Positions 15,758 to 23,197 of a stretch of DNA of 23,219 nt are shown here, one piece after another (position 1 is the stretch's first letter; every line of letters starts with the position of its first letter). Source of the DNA: an uncultured Collinsella sp. (GTDB lineage Bacteria > Actinomycetota > Coriobacteriia > Coriobacteriales > Coriobacteriaceae). Below the pieces are notes generated by a model. It was not told the DNA's origin, searched no databases, and saw nothing but the letters and a program-made list of their open reading frames with translations. Both the position numbers and the translations under genes were made by a program. The stretch covers positions 1 through 23,219 of the forward strand of contig CAAENO010000095.1 in NCBI GenBank assembly GCA_900757385.1, given 5' to 3'.

Positions 15758-16633
15758 TCAGCCAAAACGTCCCGTCAAATAATCCGCTGTGCGCGGGTCG
15801 GTCGGATTTTTGAAGAGCTGAGCGGCGGGCGCGTGTTCCACTAACTCACCCAGCAAGAAAAACGCGACCGAGTCCGAAATACGCGCCGCCTGCTGCATAT
15901 TGTGCGTAACGACCACCAACGTGCAGGTCTCCTTGAGCCCGCAGGCAAGCTGCTCCACCACCAACGTCGACACGGGATCGAGGGCGCTCGTGGGCTCATC
16001 CATCAGCAGGATGTCGGGTTGCACGGCAAGCGCGCGGGCGATGCACAGGCGCTGCTGCTGCCCGCCCGAAAGGCCCAGCCCCGACTCCTTGAGCTTGTCC
16101 TTGACCTCATCCCACAGAGCAGCTCGACGAAGGGAATCCTCGACCAGCTCATCCAGCACGGCGCGATCGCGCACGCCCATGCCACGGGGGCCGTACGCGA
16201 CGTTGTCGTAAATACTCATGGGAAACGGGTTAGGGCGCTGGAACACCATGCCCACGCGCTGGCGCAGACGGCAGATATCATAATCGCCCATGATATCCTG
16301 GCCATCGAGCGCGATCTTGCCCTCGATGCGGCAATCCTTGATGCCGTCGTTCATGCGGTTAAAGCAACGTAGCAGCGTCGACTTGCCGCAGCCCGAAGGA
16401 CCGATGAACGAGGTGATCTGCTTGTCGCGGATCTTGATGGACACGTCCTTGAGCGCATGATGGTCGCCATAGAACAGGTCGAGGCCCTCGACGTCGATGC
16501 GCGTCGGCAAGGCGGCAAGGTCCTGCGCCGTGGGGCGCGTCGCGTCCCCGACCTCGCGCTCGTGCGCAGCCTCGGCTCGCGCCTCCATTAGCTCCTCGAG
16601 CTCCGTGGGCTCCATAGCCACACCAGCCGTCAT
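15758..16633 (-). CDS. pstB: Phosphate ABC transporter ATP-binding protein PstB
   Basis: This 291-residue ATPase drives the high-affinity phosphate importer PstSCAB and takes part in Pho signalling. Visible motifs are the PstB-specific FYGDHHALKDV, Walker A GPSGCGKST, RCFNRMND, the Q-loop VFQRPNPFPMSIYDNVAYG, the ABC signature LSGGQQQR, Walker B ILLMDEPTSALDP and the H-loop VTHNMQQA. About 45 mostly acidic residues precede the ABC domain, longer than the usual N-terminus. The ATG at 16633 has GGAGG eight bases upstream; a GTG at 16648 in frame lacks one. pstS, pstC, pstA and phoU are not adjacent: the upstream gene is a VanS-type kinase, and the downstream genes are the PhoP/PhoR-type pair. 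The permease must be encoded elsewhere. Confidence 0.96.
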   Translation of the reverse strand: MTAGVAMEPTELEELMEARAEAAHEREVGDATRPTAQDLAALPTRIDVEGLDLFYGDHHALKDVSIKIRDKQITSFIGPSGCGKSTLLRCFNRMNDGIKDCRIEGKIALDGQDIMGDYDICRLRQRVGMVFQRPNPFPMSIYDNVAYGPRGMGVRDRAVLDELVEDSLRRAALWDEVKDKLKESGLGLSGGQQQRLCIARALAVQPDILLMDEPTSALDPVSTLVVEQLACGLKETCTLVVVTHNMQQAARISDSVAFFLLGELVEHAPAAQLFKNPTDPRTADYLTGRFG

Positions 16634-16736
16634 ACCGCATACCTCCACGTCGATATCAATTCAGCAGTATCGATAGTAGAAACCGCGGCTCATACGCACG
16701 TGAGCGCATTGTCAGGTGTTTGTAAGGGCGCCTACG

Positions 16737-17975
16737 CTACGCGGCGGGCAGCTCGATGGTAAAAACGGTATGCTCGGGCGTCGATTCGCACGCGATGGTA
16801 CCGCCATGCGCGCATACAATCTCCTTGGCGATGGCGAGGCCCAGCCCAGCGCCGCCGCGATTGGTCGCACGCGCCGCATCCAGGCGATAGAACTTCTCAA
16901 AGATCACCTTGAGCTTTGGCTCAGGGATCGGATCGCCCTGGTTTATAAATCGTACGCGCACGCCGCCGTTACCCAAACGTCTGGCCTCAATCGTGATCAT
17001 CGAGCCTTCATAGCTATAGGCAACGGCGTTTTTCATGATGTTGTTGAATACGCGAGCCATCTTGTCGCCGTCCACGAGCACCGTCAGATCCTCGCAGATA
17101 TCAACCATGGTTTCTTTATGCTGTTCGTTGAGAATGGGATAGAACTCGTCGGCCACCTGTGCCAGTAAGAGCCCCAAATCGACGTAGCTGCGGGTGAGCA
17201 CGATATCGTGGAAATCAAAGCGCGTGATGTCGAAGAACTCCTCGATGAGCGCATCGAGCCGGTGGGCCTTGTCGAGTGCCACGCCCGTAAAACGTGTGCG
17301 CTGCTCAAGCGGCAAATCGGGGGCCTCCTGCAAGAGCGAAAGGTAGCCCACCACGCTGGCGAGCGGCGTGCGCAGGTCGTGCGCCAGGTACGTCACCAGG
17401 TCATCTTTGCGGTGGGATTCGTCACGCAGGGCTTGTTGAACCCTACGCTCGCAATCGCGCGCCCGGTTGAGCGCGCCCTCGACCTCGAGGAAGTCGCCGT
17501 CAATGTTGTCCCATGTGTCGGGGTTATCGATCAGACGGTCCTGAATGCGGGCGGCAATCACGCGGTCGGCGTGCAGCTCGCCCTGCTCGTAACCCTGGTA
17601 GTACAGGGCGCGTCCGCAGAAGAACAGGACGCACACGGCAAGCGCCAGCACAAATCCAAGCATGTTGAACACAAAGCCGGCGTCAAAGAATGCGGGCTCG
17701 CCAATACCGCCAAGCGCCATGGACCCGATCGCCAACGTAATTGTCCACGCGGCGCCGCCGATCACCACACAGCGGCGAACGATTTCGAATCGATCAATCA
17801 GCAAAAAGCCAATGAGTAGAACTGCCAGGATGCCAACGATATTGTCAATGCCGATGAGCAGCAGACTCAGCAAAAAGAGCAGCACCGTCGCTAACGCACG
17901 GTTGTCAACGACCGCCCTTACGTATTCAAAGAGTCGATCGGGTACCTCGAATGCCCGCCTATCGTCTTTTGTCAT
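16737..17975 (-). CDS. VanS-type sensor histidine kinase
   Basis: This 412-residue membrane kinase has about four helices between residues 28 and 121 and almost no extracytoplasmic domain. It may therefore sense a ligand in the membrane or a partner protein. The His box DDLVTYLAHDLRTPLASVVGYL (phospho-acceptor His199) is of the VanS class, as is the ATP-binding region: FINQGDPIPEPKL in place of the usual D-x-G-x-G, then IFEKFYRLD and GGAGLGLAIAKEIV. The ATG at 17975 has GGGGGAG upstream, 25 bases after the response-regulator gene, so they form an operon. The nearest target candidate is the divergent D-Ala-D-Ala carboxypeptidase. No vanH, vanA or vanX gene is present, so there is no support for vancomycin resistance. 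Confidence 0.9.
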   Translation of the reverse strand: MTKDDRRAFEVPDRLFEYVRAVVDNRALATVLLFLLSLLLIGIDNIVGILAVLLIGFLLIDRFEIVRRCVVIGGAAWTITLAIGSMALGGIGEPAFFDAGFVFNMLGFVLALAVCVLFFCGRALYYQGYEQGELHADRVIAARIQDRLIDNPDTWDNIDGDFLEVEGALNRARDCERRVQQALRDESHRKDDLVTYLAHDLRTPLASVVGYLSLLQEAPDLPLEQRTRFTGVALDKAHRLDALIEEFFDITRFDFHDIVLTRSYVDLGLLLAQVADEFYPILNEQHKETMVDICEDLTVLVDGDKMARVFNNIMKNAVAYSYEGSMITIEARRLGNGGVRVRFINQGDPIPEPKLKVIFEKFYRLDAARATNRGGAGLGLAIAKEIVCAHGGTIACESTPEHTVFTIELPAA

Positions 17976-18000
17976 ATCTACTCCCCCGCCATCAAAGGCG

Positions 18001-18696
18001 TTATTCGATTATGTAGCCGACGCCCCAGACGTTTTTGATAAAGCGCGGCTTCTGGGCATCGTCGCCAATCTTTTCGCGCAGATGGCGAATGTGCACCATC
18101 ACCGTATTGTTGGAGCCGGGCATAAAGTCCTCGTTCCACACCGCGCGGAACAGGTCCTCCACGGGCACCACGCTGCCACGATGCTCGACCAGATACAGCA
18201 AGATGGAATACTCGATGGGCGTAAGGCGCACCGGCGCACCGTCCACCGTCACAGAGCGGGCGTCGCGGTTGATCTCGAGGCCGTCAAGCTGGATGATCGG
18301 CGACTCGGCCGCCTGTGCGCGGCTGCCGTAGCTGGTGTAACGACGGAGTTGAGCATGAACGCGCGCTATGAGCTCCAGCGGACGGAACGGCTTGACCACG
18401 TAATCGTCTGCACCCAGCGAGAGGCCCTCGATCTTATCCTGCTGGGCATCTCGCGCCGTCAGCATAATAACGGGATAGGTATGGCCAGCGCGGATGGTGC
18501 GCAGCAACTCAAAGCCGTCGATATCGGGCAGCATGACGTCCAGCAGCGCCAGATCGAACTCCTGCTCCAAAATCGCCTTGGCAGCATCTGCTCCGCTATA
18601 GGCAATCTGAACATCAAAGCCCTCTTTTGTAAGGTAGATACCGACCAGGTCAGCGATGGCCTTCTCGTCATCAACTACCAAAATGCGCTCGTTCAT
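18001..18696 (-). CDS. VanR-type response regulator (OmpR family)
   Basis: This 231-residue regulator has the receiver motifs VVDDEK, LLDVMLPDIDG with phospho-acceptor Asp53, MLTARD (Thr80) and YVVKPFRPLELIARVHAQ with Lys102, the last being characteristic of VanR-like proteins. The winged-helix domain contains LTPIEYSILLYLVEHRG and the recognition-helix region NTVMVHIRHLREKI. It starts at the ATG at 18696 and is the first gene of the operon with the VanS-type kinase. It is divergent from the carboxypeptidase gene at 18896, with a 199-base shared control region, which suggests it regulates both itself and that gene. This is inferred from arrangement only. Confidence 0.93.
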   Translation of the reverse strand: MNERILVVDDEKAIADLVGIYLTKEGFDVQIAYSGADAAKAILEQEFDLALLDVMLPDIDGFELLRTIRAGHTYPVIMLTARDAQQDKIEGLSLGADDYVVKPFRPLELIARVHAQLRRYTSYGSRAQAAESPIIQLDGLEINRDARSVTVDGAPVRLTPIEYSILLYLVEHRGSVVPVEDLFRAVWNEDFMPGSNNTVMVHIRHLREKIGDDAQKPRFIKNVWGVGYIIE

Positions 18697-18895
18697 GCGT
18701 GCTCCTCTCGCGCTCCATTATGCCCGAGGCAGCGCGCGCCACACACAACAAGCGCGGTCGTTTAAGTCGACCTTAAGCACCTATGCGTCCGTTCGGGCGC
18801 AGACATGGGCCGCGCACGCCCACGCACTGATTGTCCACGCCGGTAAACGATATACTTTGAACTCTAAAGAGACCATCCCGTCGAAAGCGAAATCT
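18697..18895. promoter_or_regulatory. Divergent control region between the VanR-type gene and the carboxypeptidase
   Basis: The 199-base gap holds TTAAG (18762-18766) and CTTAA (18772-18776) around TCGAC, a candidate regulator site roughly central between the genes. A stable hairpin with arms TGCG/CGCA (18783-18800) has no T-run. A -10-like TATACT lies at 18851-18856 on the plus strand, about 40 bases before the carboxypeptidase start. A -35 is not convincing. No coding sequence is visible. Confidence 0.4.
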
Positions 18896-20236
18896 GTGAA
18901 GACCCTTAGTTCTCTTGTAAAGCGCTCCGCGCAACTGACTGCCGGCATTGCCTGCACTCTCGCCCTTGCTGCCGGCGTGCCGTCTATCGCCAACGCCCAG
19001 GTGCTTACGACCGATATCGTTTGCGGTAAGACCGCCGACGCCCGCGGCATCACGGCCGAGAATCTGCCCGATATCGATGCGACCAACGCCATCGTCATGA
19101 GCAAGGACGGTTCCGTCTATTACGCCCGCAGCGCCGATGATCAGGTCAAGATTGCCTCGATCACCAAGGTGATGACCGCGATCCTGACCGTTGAGAACTG
19201 CAAAATGGACGAGAAGATCACGGTGAGCAATGCTGCCGCCACCGTAGGCAACTCGACCGCCGGCCTGCTCGAAGGCGACGAGCTCACCGTGGAGCAAGCT
19301 CTGCGCGGCCTGATGATCCCCTCGGGCAACGATGCCGCCATCGCGCTTGCCGAGCACGTGGGCAAAAAGATCGACCCCAAGACCAAGGACGCCGTGGCCA
19401 CCTTTGTAAAGGCCATGAACGAGCGCGCTCAAGAGCTCGGCTGCACGGGAACGCTTTTTGAGAATCCGCACGGTCTGGACTTTGATGAGTGGGCCGGTAA
19501 CATGCACTCCACCGCGCACGATGTAGCCCTGATGATGCAGGAGGCAATGAAGAACGACACGTTCCGCGAAATCGTGGCGAGCGATGATTCCTGGATTGAG
19601 GTTACGGGCGCCGACGGTTCCGACCATTCGCATTCCATGGATACGCACAATGAGCTGCTGGGGCAGGACGGCAATATCGGCGGTAAGACCGGCACCACCG
19701 ACGATGCCGGCTATTGCTTTACGGCAGCCTACAACCGCGATGGCGACGAGACCTACACCGTCGTCTTGAACTCCAGCACCACCGATCAGCGCTTTGCCGA
19801 CACGGCCGCCCTTGCCAACTGGTACTACGGCCACAAGGTGACGGTTGCGATCGCCAACACGCAGGAAAAGACTGCCAACGGCAATCCGCTCATCGCGCGC
19901 ATTGGCCAGACCGATTGGACGGACAAGACGATCGATGCCACGCTCGCCGATCCCGCAGCTCAGGCGACCGTCTTTGCGCTTGCCGGAGAGGTGACCGAGA
20001 AGGTTACCTATGATGACCTTTCGGGCACGGTACATGTAGGCGACAAGGTGGGTAGCGTGATGCTCAAGCAAGACGGCACCAAGATCGCCGTCATGGATTT
20101 GGTTGCTGACGAGGAAGGCTCGGGGCCGAATCCCATTGAGTGGCTCCTTGTAAAACTCGACCGCCTGGGCCGCCGCATCGACAACCGCCCGCTTACGGCA
20201 GAAAGCGAAACCGTAGCCAAGGCACCCGAGGTGTAG
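18896..20236 (+). CDS. D-alanyl-D-alanine carboxypeptidase, PBP5-like (S11)
   Basis: This 446-residue secreted or membrane-associated low-molecular-weight penicillin-binding protein trims the terminal D-Ala of peptidoglycan stem peptides. A signal peptide (basic start, hydrophobic core about 12-27) ends at ANA-QV near residue 34. The active-site motifs are SITK (nucleophile Ser88, Lys91), SGN (143-145) and KTG (264-266). A beta-rich C-terminal domain follows, with a final amphipathic stretch (EWLLVKLDRLGRR) that could anchor it to the membrane as in PBP5. The start is taken as GTG at 18896 because it directly precedes the signal peptide and follows the TATACT promoter element. Its Shine-Dalgarno is weak (GAAAG), and the frame stays open further upstream without a signal-peptide-like start. 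It is the only plus-strand gene, and probably a target of the divergent VanR/VanS-type system. Confidence 0.94.
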   Translation: MKTLSSLVKRSAQLTAGIACTLALAAGVPSIANAQVLTTDIVCGKTADARGITAENLPDIDATNAIVMSKDGSVYYARSADDQVKIASITKVMTAILTVENCKMDEKITVSNAAATVGNSTAGLLEGDELTVEQALRGLMIPSGNDAAIALAEHVGKKIDPKTKDAVATFVKAMNERAQELGCTGTLFENPHGLDFDEWAGNMHSTAHDVALMMQEAMKNDTFREIVASDDSWIEVTGADGSDHSHSMDTHNELLGQDGNIGGKTGTTDDAGYCFTAAYNRDGDETYTVVLNSSTTDQRFADTAALANWYYGHKVTVAIANTQEKTANGNPLIARIGQTDWTDKTIDATLADPAAQATVFALAGEVTEKVTYDDLSGTVHVGDKVGSVMLKQDGTKIAVMDLVADEEGSGPNPIEWLLVKLDRLGRRIDNRPLTAESETVAKAPEV

Positions 20237-20260
20237 GGTCGAAGGGCAATACGCTCGCCG

Positions 20261-20293
20261 AAAGGAGGCATCCGAAAGGATGCCTCCTTTTTT
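20261..20293 (+). terminator. Rho-independent terminator after the carboxypeptidase
   Basis: AAAGGAGGCATCC (20261-20273) pairs perfectly with GGATGCCTCCTTT (20278-20290) across a GAAA tetraloop, followed by TTT. It lies 25 bases after the stop codon and is one of the clearest terminators in the window. Confidence 0.95.
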
Positions 20294-20295
20294 GA

Positions 20296-20313
20296 GGGTT
20301 CGAATCCCCAGCT
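20296..20313 (+). repeat. Inverted 18-base copy of the tRNA-Ser T-arm
   Basis: GGGTTCGAATCCCCAGCT on the plus strand is identical to the T-arm and first acceptor bases of tRNA-Ser, which is encoded on the minus strand at 20376-20393. The two copies are therefore inverted, 62 bases apart, with the tRNA terminator between them. T-arm to 3'-end segments are the usual crossover cores for tyrosine integrases. It may be the remnant of an attachment site or of a second tRNA. Confidence 0.6.
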
Positions 20314-20327
20314 AACGTGGTTCAACT

Positions 20328-20353
20328 AAAAAAGGGTCCCTTTCGGAACCCTT
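20328..20353 (-). terminator. Rho-independent terminator after tRNA-Ser
   Basis: On the minus strand GGGTTCC and GGGACCC (within 20334-20351) pair with one G-U and a GAAA loop, then TTTTTT follows (20328-20333). It lies 15 bases after the tRNA CCA end. Confidence 0.88.
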
Positions 20354-20367
20354 CTTTAAAGTCTTAC

Positions 20368-20458
20368 TGGCGGAGAGCTGGGGATTCGAACCCCAGATGC
20401 CCTTTTGGGGCATACTCGCTTAGCAGGCGAGCACCTTCGGCCTCTCGGTCAGCTCTCC
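20368..20458 (-). tRNA. tRNA-Ser (anticodon GCU), CCA encoded
   Basis: Read on the minus strand, acceptor GGAGAGC pairs with GCTCTCC, followed by discriminator G and an encoded CCA (20368-20370). The anticodon stem is CTCGC/GCGAG with loop CTGCTAA, giving anticodon GCT, which reads AGC and AGU serine codons. The long variable arm (ATGCCCC, AAAA loop, GGGCAT) is typical of class II tRNA-Ser. The T-arm is TGGGG-TTCGAAT-CCCCA. It is 91 bases with CCA. Confidence 0.98.
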
Positions 20459-20472
20459 GTAACAGCCGTTCT

Positions 20473-20501
20473 ATAGTAACCAAACAGCCAAGGATGAGCA
20501 A
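20473..20501 (-). promoter_or_regulatory. Probable tRNA-Ser promoter
   Basis: On the minus strand TTGCTC (20496-20501) and TACTAT (20473-20478) are spaced 17 bases apart, and the -10 ends 15 bases before the tRNA 5' end. Matches to the consensus are moderate, but the position fits. Confidence 0.45.
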
Positions 20502-20550
20502 GAGGAAATTTTCTAATTGCCTAGCAGCCTTTCCTTCTTGAAAGCTTCGC

Positions 20551-22992
20551 CTACCCCAGCGAGCGGTTGAGGGAGCCGAGCTCGTCGTTGCCCATGGTGC
20601 GCCACATTTGGAAGATACAACCGCGCGCCAGGAAAAAGAAACCGTTGTCGACCAGTTGCACAGCGGCATCTGCCAGCTGATTCGTCACGGCGGACACTGG
20701 CGGCAGCTCTAGTCCAGCCTTGTGGATGGTCTCGACCGCTTCCTCGAACGTCGGAGGCTCGCTGACGCCCATCTCGTTCATAAGGCCCTGCATTTCTTCC
20801 AGCGCGCTGCTGCCCGACTCCTCGCCGCGCGGCACCAGACGGTAACAAGCCAGCGCCAGGTCGAGCTGATCGCAATTCCAATAGGCAAACGCCAAGCGAT
20901 AGAACAGGTAGCCGATTGCAGAACGATCGCTGGCAATACGTAGGCCGTGGCGCGCCACCTCGATAATCTCGTCAAAGCGCTCCAGACGCGCAAGCACGTT
21001 GATGAGCGCAAAGTGCGACTGCATGGACGAGCGCGCCAGATCGTAAAGATGGCGCACCTCGGGCAGTGCTCGTTCAAAGTCCTCTTGCTCGGCGTAAAAG
21101 CCGCAGATCTCGTGCTGGGCAAAGTACAGCGCATCGGGCGCACGAAGGATTCGCACAGAGCGGTCTTCTTCCAACACCGGTAGCACCATGCGCACCAGCT
21201 GGTTATCGCAAAACTGCGTTTGAACCGGACCTGTCGCCAAAAGCTCGGCGACGGCGCACTTGGCCTCCAACTCCTCGACAAGACGGGAAAAGCCTTCAAA
21301 AGCACCTGTACGGTCGACTTTTGCCTGCTCGCGCAATTCAACAACACGGGCCACGTATGGGTCGTCGTCCTCTTCCATGACCTCCAGCTCGTCAGCCGTA
21401 TCGGCAAGCAGCAGATCGCGCAGCGCCGGCGGCAGCATGCGATGGTCATCACGCGGACGAGCATGAACCTCCGCCGGCTCAATCGTCTCCGGAGCGGTTG
21501 ACTCATACGCCTCAAGCACACGCTTGCACGGCATATCGTCCATGTCCATGCTCTCAAGATCCTTGGCGACAGGCACGCAATCGGCCAGATAGGCCGCACG
21601 CCCAAAGAAATACGTTGCGACAACGCACTCGCCCTGCTCACTGTCGGGAGCAGCAATCTGCACATAGCAGCGCGTGATGCAGGTGCCCGCGGCAAAACAC
21701 GCTGCCGCAAGCGTGAGCGCCACGCGCGCATCGTGCTCCGCGGCCCAGATCGTGCGCGTGTCCTCGTCCAGCTCGTGCCAGGCGTCATCTTGAGCGTCGT
21801 ATTCACGTTGCGGCATGGCATCAACGACAGACTGCCCAAACCGAACGAGCATGATCCCCTCGGCAACGTTTGCCCGATAGGTATAGTCGAGCCGCGTGAC
21901 CACGTTAAGCGCCTCGACAATACGCGCGAAGCGGGTACGCACATCCCACTCACCGCCCGGCTGGCAAGCCACCGTACCCGGTTTGCCCCACGGGTTATCG
22001 CTCGAGGCCGTATCGAGCAGTCGGGGAACATCGTTGGTCGTCTTGGCGATATGCCACGCATCAAAGAGCGCGCAGCCCTCAAGGCTCGGCGAGGATGCCG
22101 CAGGGACCAATCCGGCCCCGATGTGCTCAAGGATGCCGGAGAGACGGTTAAGACGGCACTCGATGGCAAGCAGCATGTCAATCTCGTCCTGGTCCAGCAG
22201 GCTGCGATCAAAATTGAGATAGAACAGCTTTGAGCGATCGATGCGAGCCAGGCTCATCTCGGACTTAGCGGCGATGGTGCGCAAGCGGGGCAAGTCAATT
22301 TCACTCATAAGGGCGGCGGCATAGCGCTCGATACCGCTCGGATTCTCGGCATGGTCAACGCGGTAAAGCAGCGTCTCGATAGCATCAGGGAGCGGTGCCG
22401 TGTTAAAGCCCAAAAACACCTCGACCGGCTCGGGCAACTTTACGAGCTTGATCTTGTCGATAACATTTTGCATACCCTCGTCGAGTCCGCCGGCGTCCGC
22501 CGTGCTCGCAATGGCATTTTCGGAGTCAGCGAATATCACGTAGCGCAAGAACATCGAGGCCATGAACTCGCCGTAAGGAAGGGCGCGGGTCGAATTCCAT
22601 GTCGCGCGGTCGGACTGCTCGCGCATGGGGCCTTCGGGAGAGCCGGAAGTTTGTGCGCACGCGTGCATTGCACCGTTGGCTTCCCTTACCATAATCTCAC
22701 CAATACTGGAATCCGACTCGTCAAGGACCAGTTCCATGTCGGGATCGTTGGGCAGCGGAGCCTCGCTAACGGGACGGTCCACCTTGTACACCTCACCCGA
22801 AACGCTTACGTAGCCCAAAAGCGACACACGACTTTTGCCAACGAATTCGACGACATAACAAGATTCATGCTGATCCTCGCCAAAGAGTTTCCAGACCACG
22901 CCATACGAGCGTCCCGCTGGCTGCTCGGGCATCGCCGGAAAGCGCTTCTTGGGATCGAGAAACCTGAGCTTGTATGTCGGACGCTCTGCCAC
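20551..22992 (-). CDS. Conserved-looking protein of unknown function, TPR-like C-terminus (813 aa)
   Basis: I do not recognise this protein. It has 813 residues, no signal peptide and no membrane helix, so it is probably cytoplasmic. The first ~130 residues look like compact beta-rich sequence (YGVVWKLFGEDQHESCYVVEF, SRVSLLGYVSVSGEVYKVD). The middle is mixed alpha-helical with several cysteines. An acidic linker (EVMEEDDDPYV) lies near residue 560. Residues about 617-730 read as helical pairs of tetratricopeptide type (FYAEQEDFERALPEVRHLYD, then LARLERFDEIIEVARHGLRI, then LAFAYWNCDQLDLALACYRL). The start is a GTG at 22992 with GGTGA upstream. Codon usage is like that of its neighbours. It stands alone, upstream of tRNA-Ser in the same direction, and has no terminator of its own that I can see. 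A scaffolding or protein-interaction role is plausible, but no function is claimed. Confidence 0.88.
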   Translation of the reverse strand: MAERPTYKLRFLDPKKRFPAMPEQPAGRSYGVVWKLFGEDQHESCYVVEFVGKSRVSLLGYVSVSGEVYKVDRPVSEAPLPNDPDMELVLDESDSSIGEIMVREANGAMHACAQTSGSPEGPMREQSDRATWNSTRALPYGEFMASMFLRYVIFADSENAIASTADAGGLDEGMQNVIDKIKLVKLPEPVEVFLGFNTAPLPDAIETLLYRVDHAENPSGIERYAAALMSEIDLPRLRTIAAKSEMSLARIDRSKLFYLNFDRSLLDQDEIDMLLAIECRLNRLSGILEHIGAGLVPAASSPSLEGCALFDAWHIAKTTNDVPRLLDTASSDNPWGKPGTVACQPGGEWDVRTRFARIVEALNVVTRLDYTYRANVAEGIMLVRFGQSVVDAMPQREYDAQDDAWHELDEDTRTIWAAEHDARVALTLAAACFAAGTCITRCYVQIAAPDSEQGECVVATYFFGRAAYLADCVPVAKDLESMDMDDMPCKRVLEAYESTAPETIEPAEVHARPRDDHRMLPPALRDLLLADTADELEVMEEDDDPYVARVVELREQAKVDRTGAFEGFSRLVEELEAKCAVAELLATGPVQTQFCDNQLVRMVLPVLEEDRSVRILRAPDALYFAQHEICGFYAEQEDFERALPEVRHLYDLARSSMQSHFALINVLARLERFDEIIEVARHGLRIASDRSAIGYLFYRLAFAYWNCDQLDLALACYRLVPRGEESGSSALEEMQGLMNEMGVSEPPTFEEAVETIHKAGLELPPVSAVTNQLADAAVQLVDNGFFFLARGCIFQMWRTMGNDELGSLNRSLG

Positions 22993-23138
22993 GAAGTATC
23001 ACCCTGATCGGTCGCTTGAAGAAGGAGTGGTCGCGAATTAGTCGCGACATCTACTCGGAATCTTACACGAGTCGACAGGAAATCGTCCGCTTTACGCCCG
23101 CGCCTCGACCGAGGTTCGAATCCATGCGGTGTTTACGT
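22993..23138. other. Intergenic stretch with hairpins and a tRNA T-arm-like motif
   Basis: No gene is visible here. GTCGCGA (23030-23036) and TCGCGAC (23042-23048) form a tight hairpin upstream of the 813-residue gene. ACTCG (23053-23057) and CGAGT (23068-23072) form a second dyad. A weak -10-like TAAGAT overlaps on the minus strand. GAGGTTCGAATCC at 23111-23123 is a T-arm-like motif on the plus strand, next to a CCTCG-AC-CGAGG palindrome. I could not fold a complete tRNA around it. Confidence 0.4.
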
Positions 23139-23168
23139 AAAAGAAAAGCCCCCGTTGCCGGGAGCTTT
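23139..23168 (-). terminator. Rho-independent terminator for a transcript entering from the right edge
   Basis: On the minus strand AAAGCTCCCG (23168-23159) pairs with CGGGGGCTTT (23154-23145) with one mismatch and a GCAA loop, then TCTTTTA follows. It lies ten bases after the tRNA-like 3' end at 23178-23197, as expected for the terminator of a tRNA gene. Confidence 0.7.
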
Positions 23169-23177
23169 AATCTCAAA

Positions 23178-23197
23178 TGGTGCGGCGTATAGGATTC
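23178..23197 (-). other. Possible 3' end of a tRNA, interrupted at the window edge
   Basis: Read on the minus strand these 20 bases fit the last part of a T-loop (GAAT), the T-stem 3' strand CCTAT, an acceptor strand ACGCCGC, discriminator A and CCA. A terminator follows directly. Upstream of GAAT the sequence no longer fits a T-arm, but becomes a near-palindrome with arms GGATCCGCGCA and TGCGCGGAATCC (23192-23219). The tRNA is either truncated by recombination or lost at an assembly edge. Its identity cannot be told. Confidence 0.4.

Noticed and set aside
17084..17100. VanS-type kinase lacking the canonical D-x-G-x-G box as a possible dead kinase
   Set aside because: The N-x-G-x-x-I-P form is normal for VanS-type kinases, and the His box, FEKFYR and GGAGLGLA segments are intact.
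18783..18800. Hairpin in the divergent control region as a terminator
   Set aside because: The stem is good, but no T-run follows on either strand.
18773..20071. 432-codon minus-strand open frame opposite the carboxypeptidase
   Set aside because: The plus frame has a signal peptide and SITK, SGN and KTG motifs; the minus frame is a shadow.
13537..20236. Vancomycin-resistance cluster
   Set aside because: VanR/VanS-like proteins and a carboxypeptidase are present, but no vanH, D-Ala-D-Lac ligase or vanX; the carboxypeptidase is a PBP5-type S11 enzyme, not a VanY metallopeptidase.
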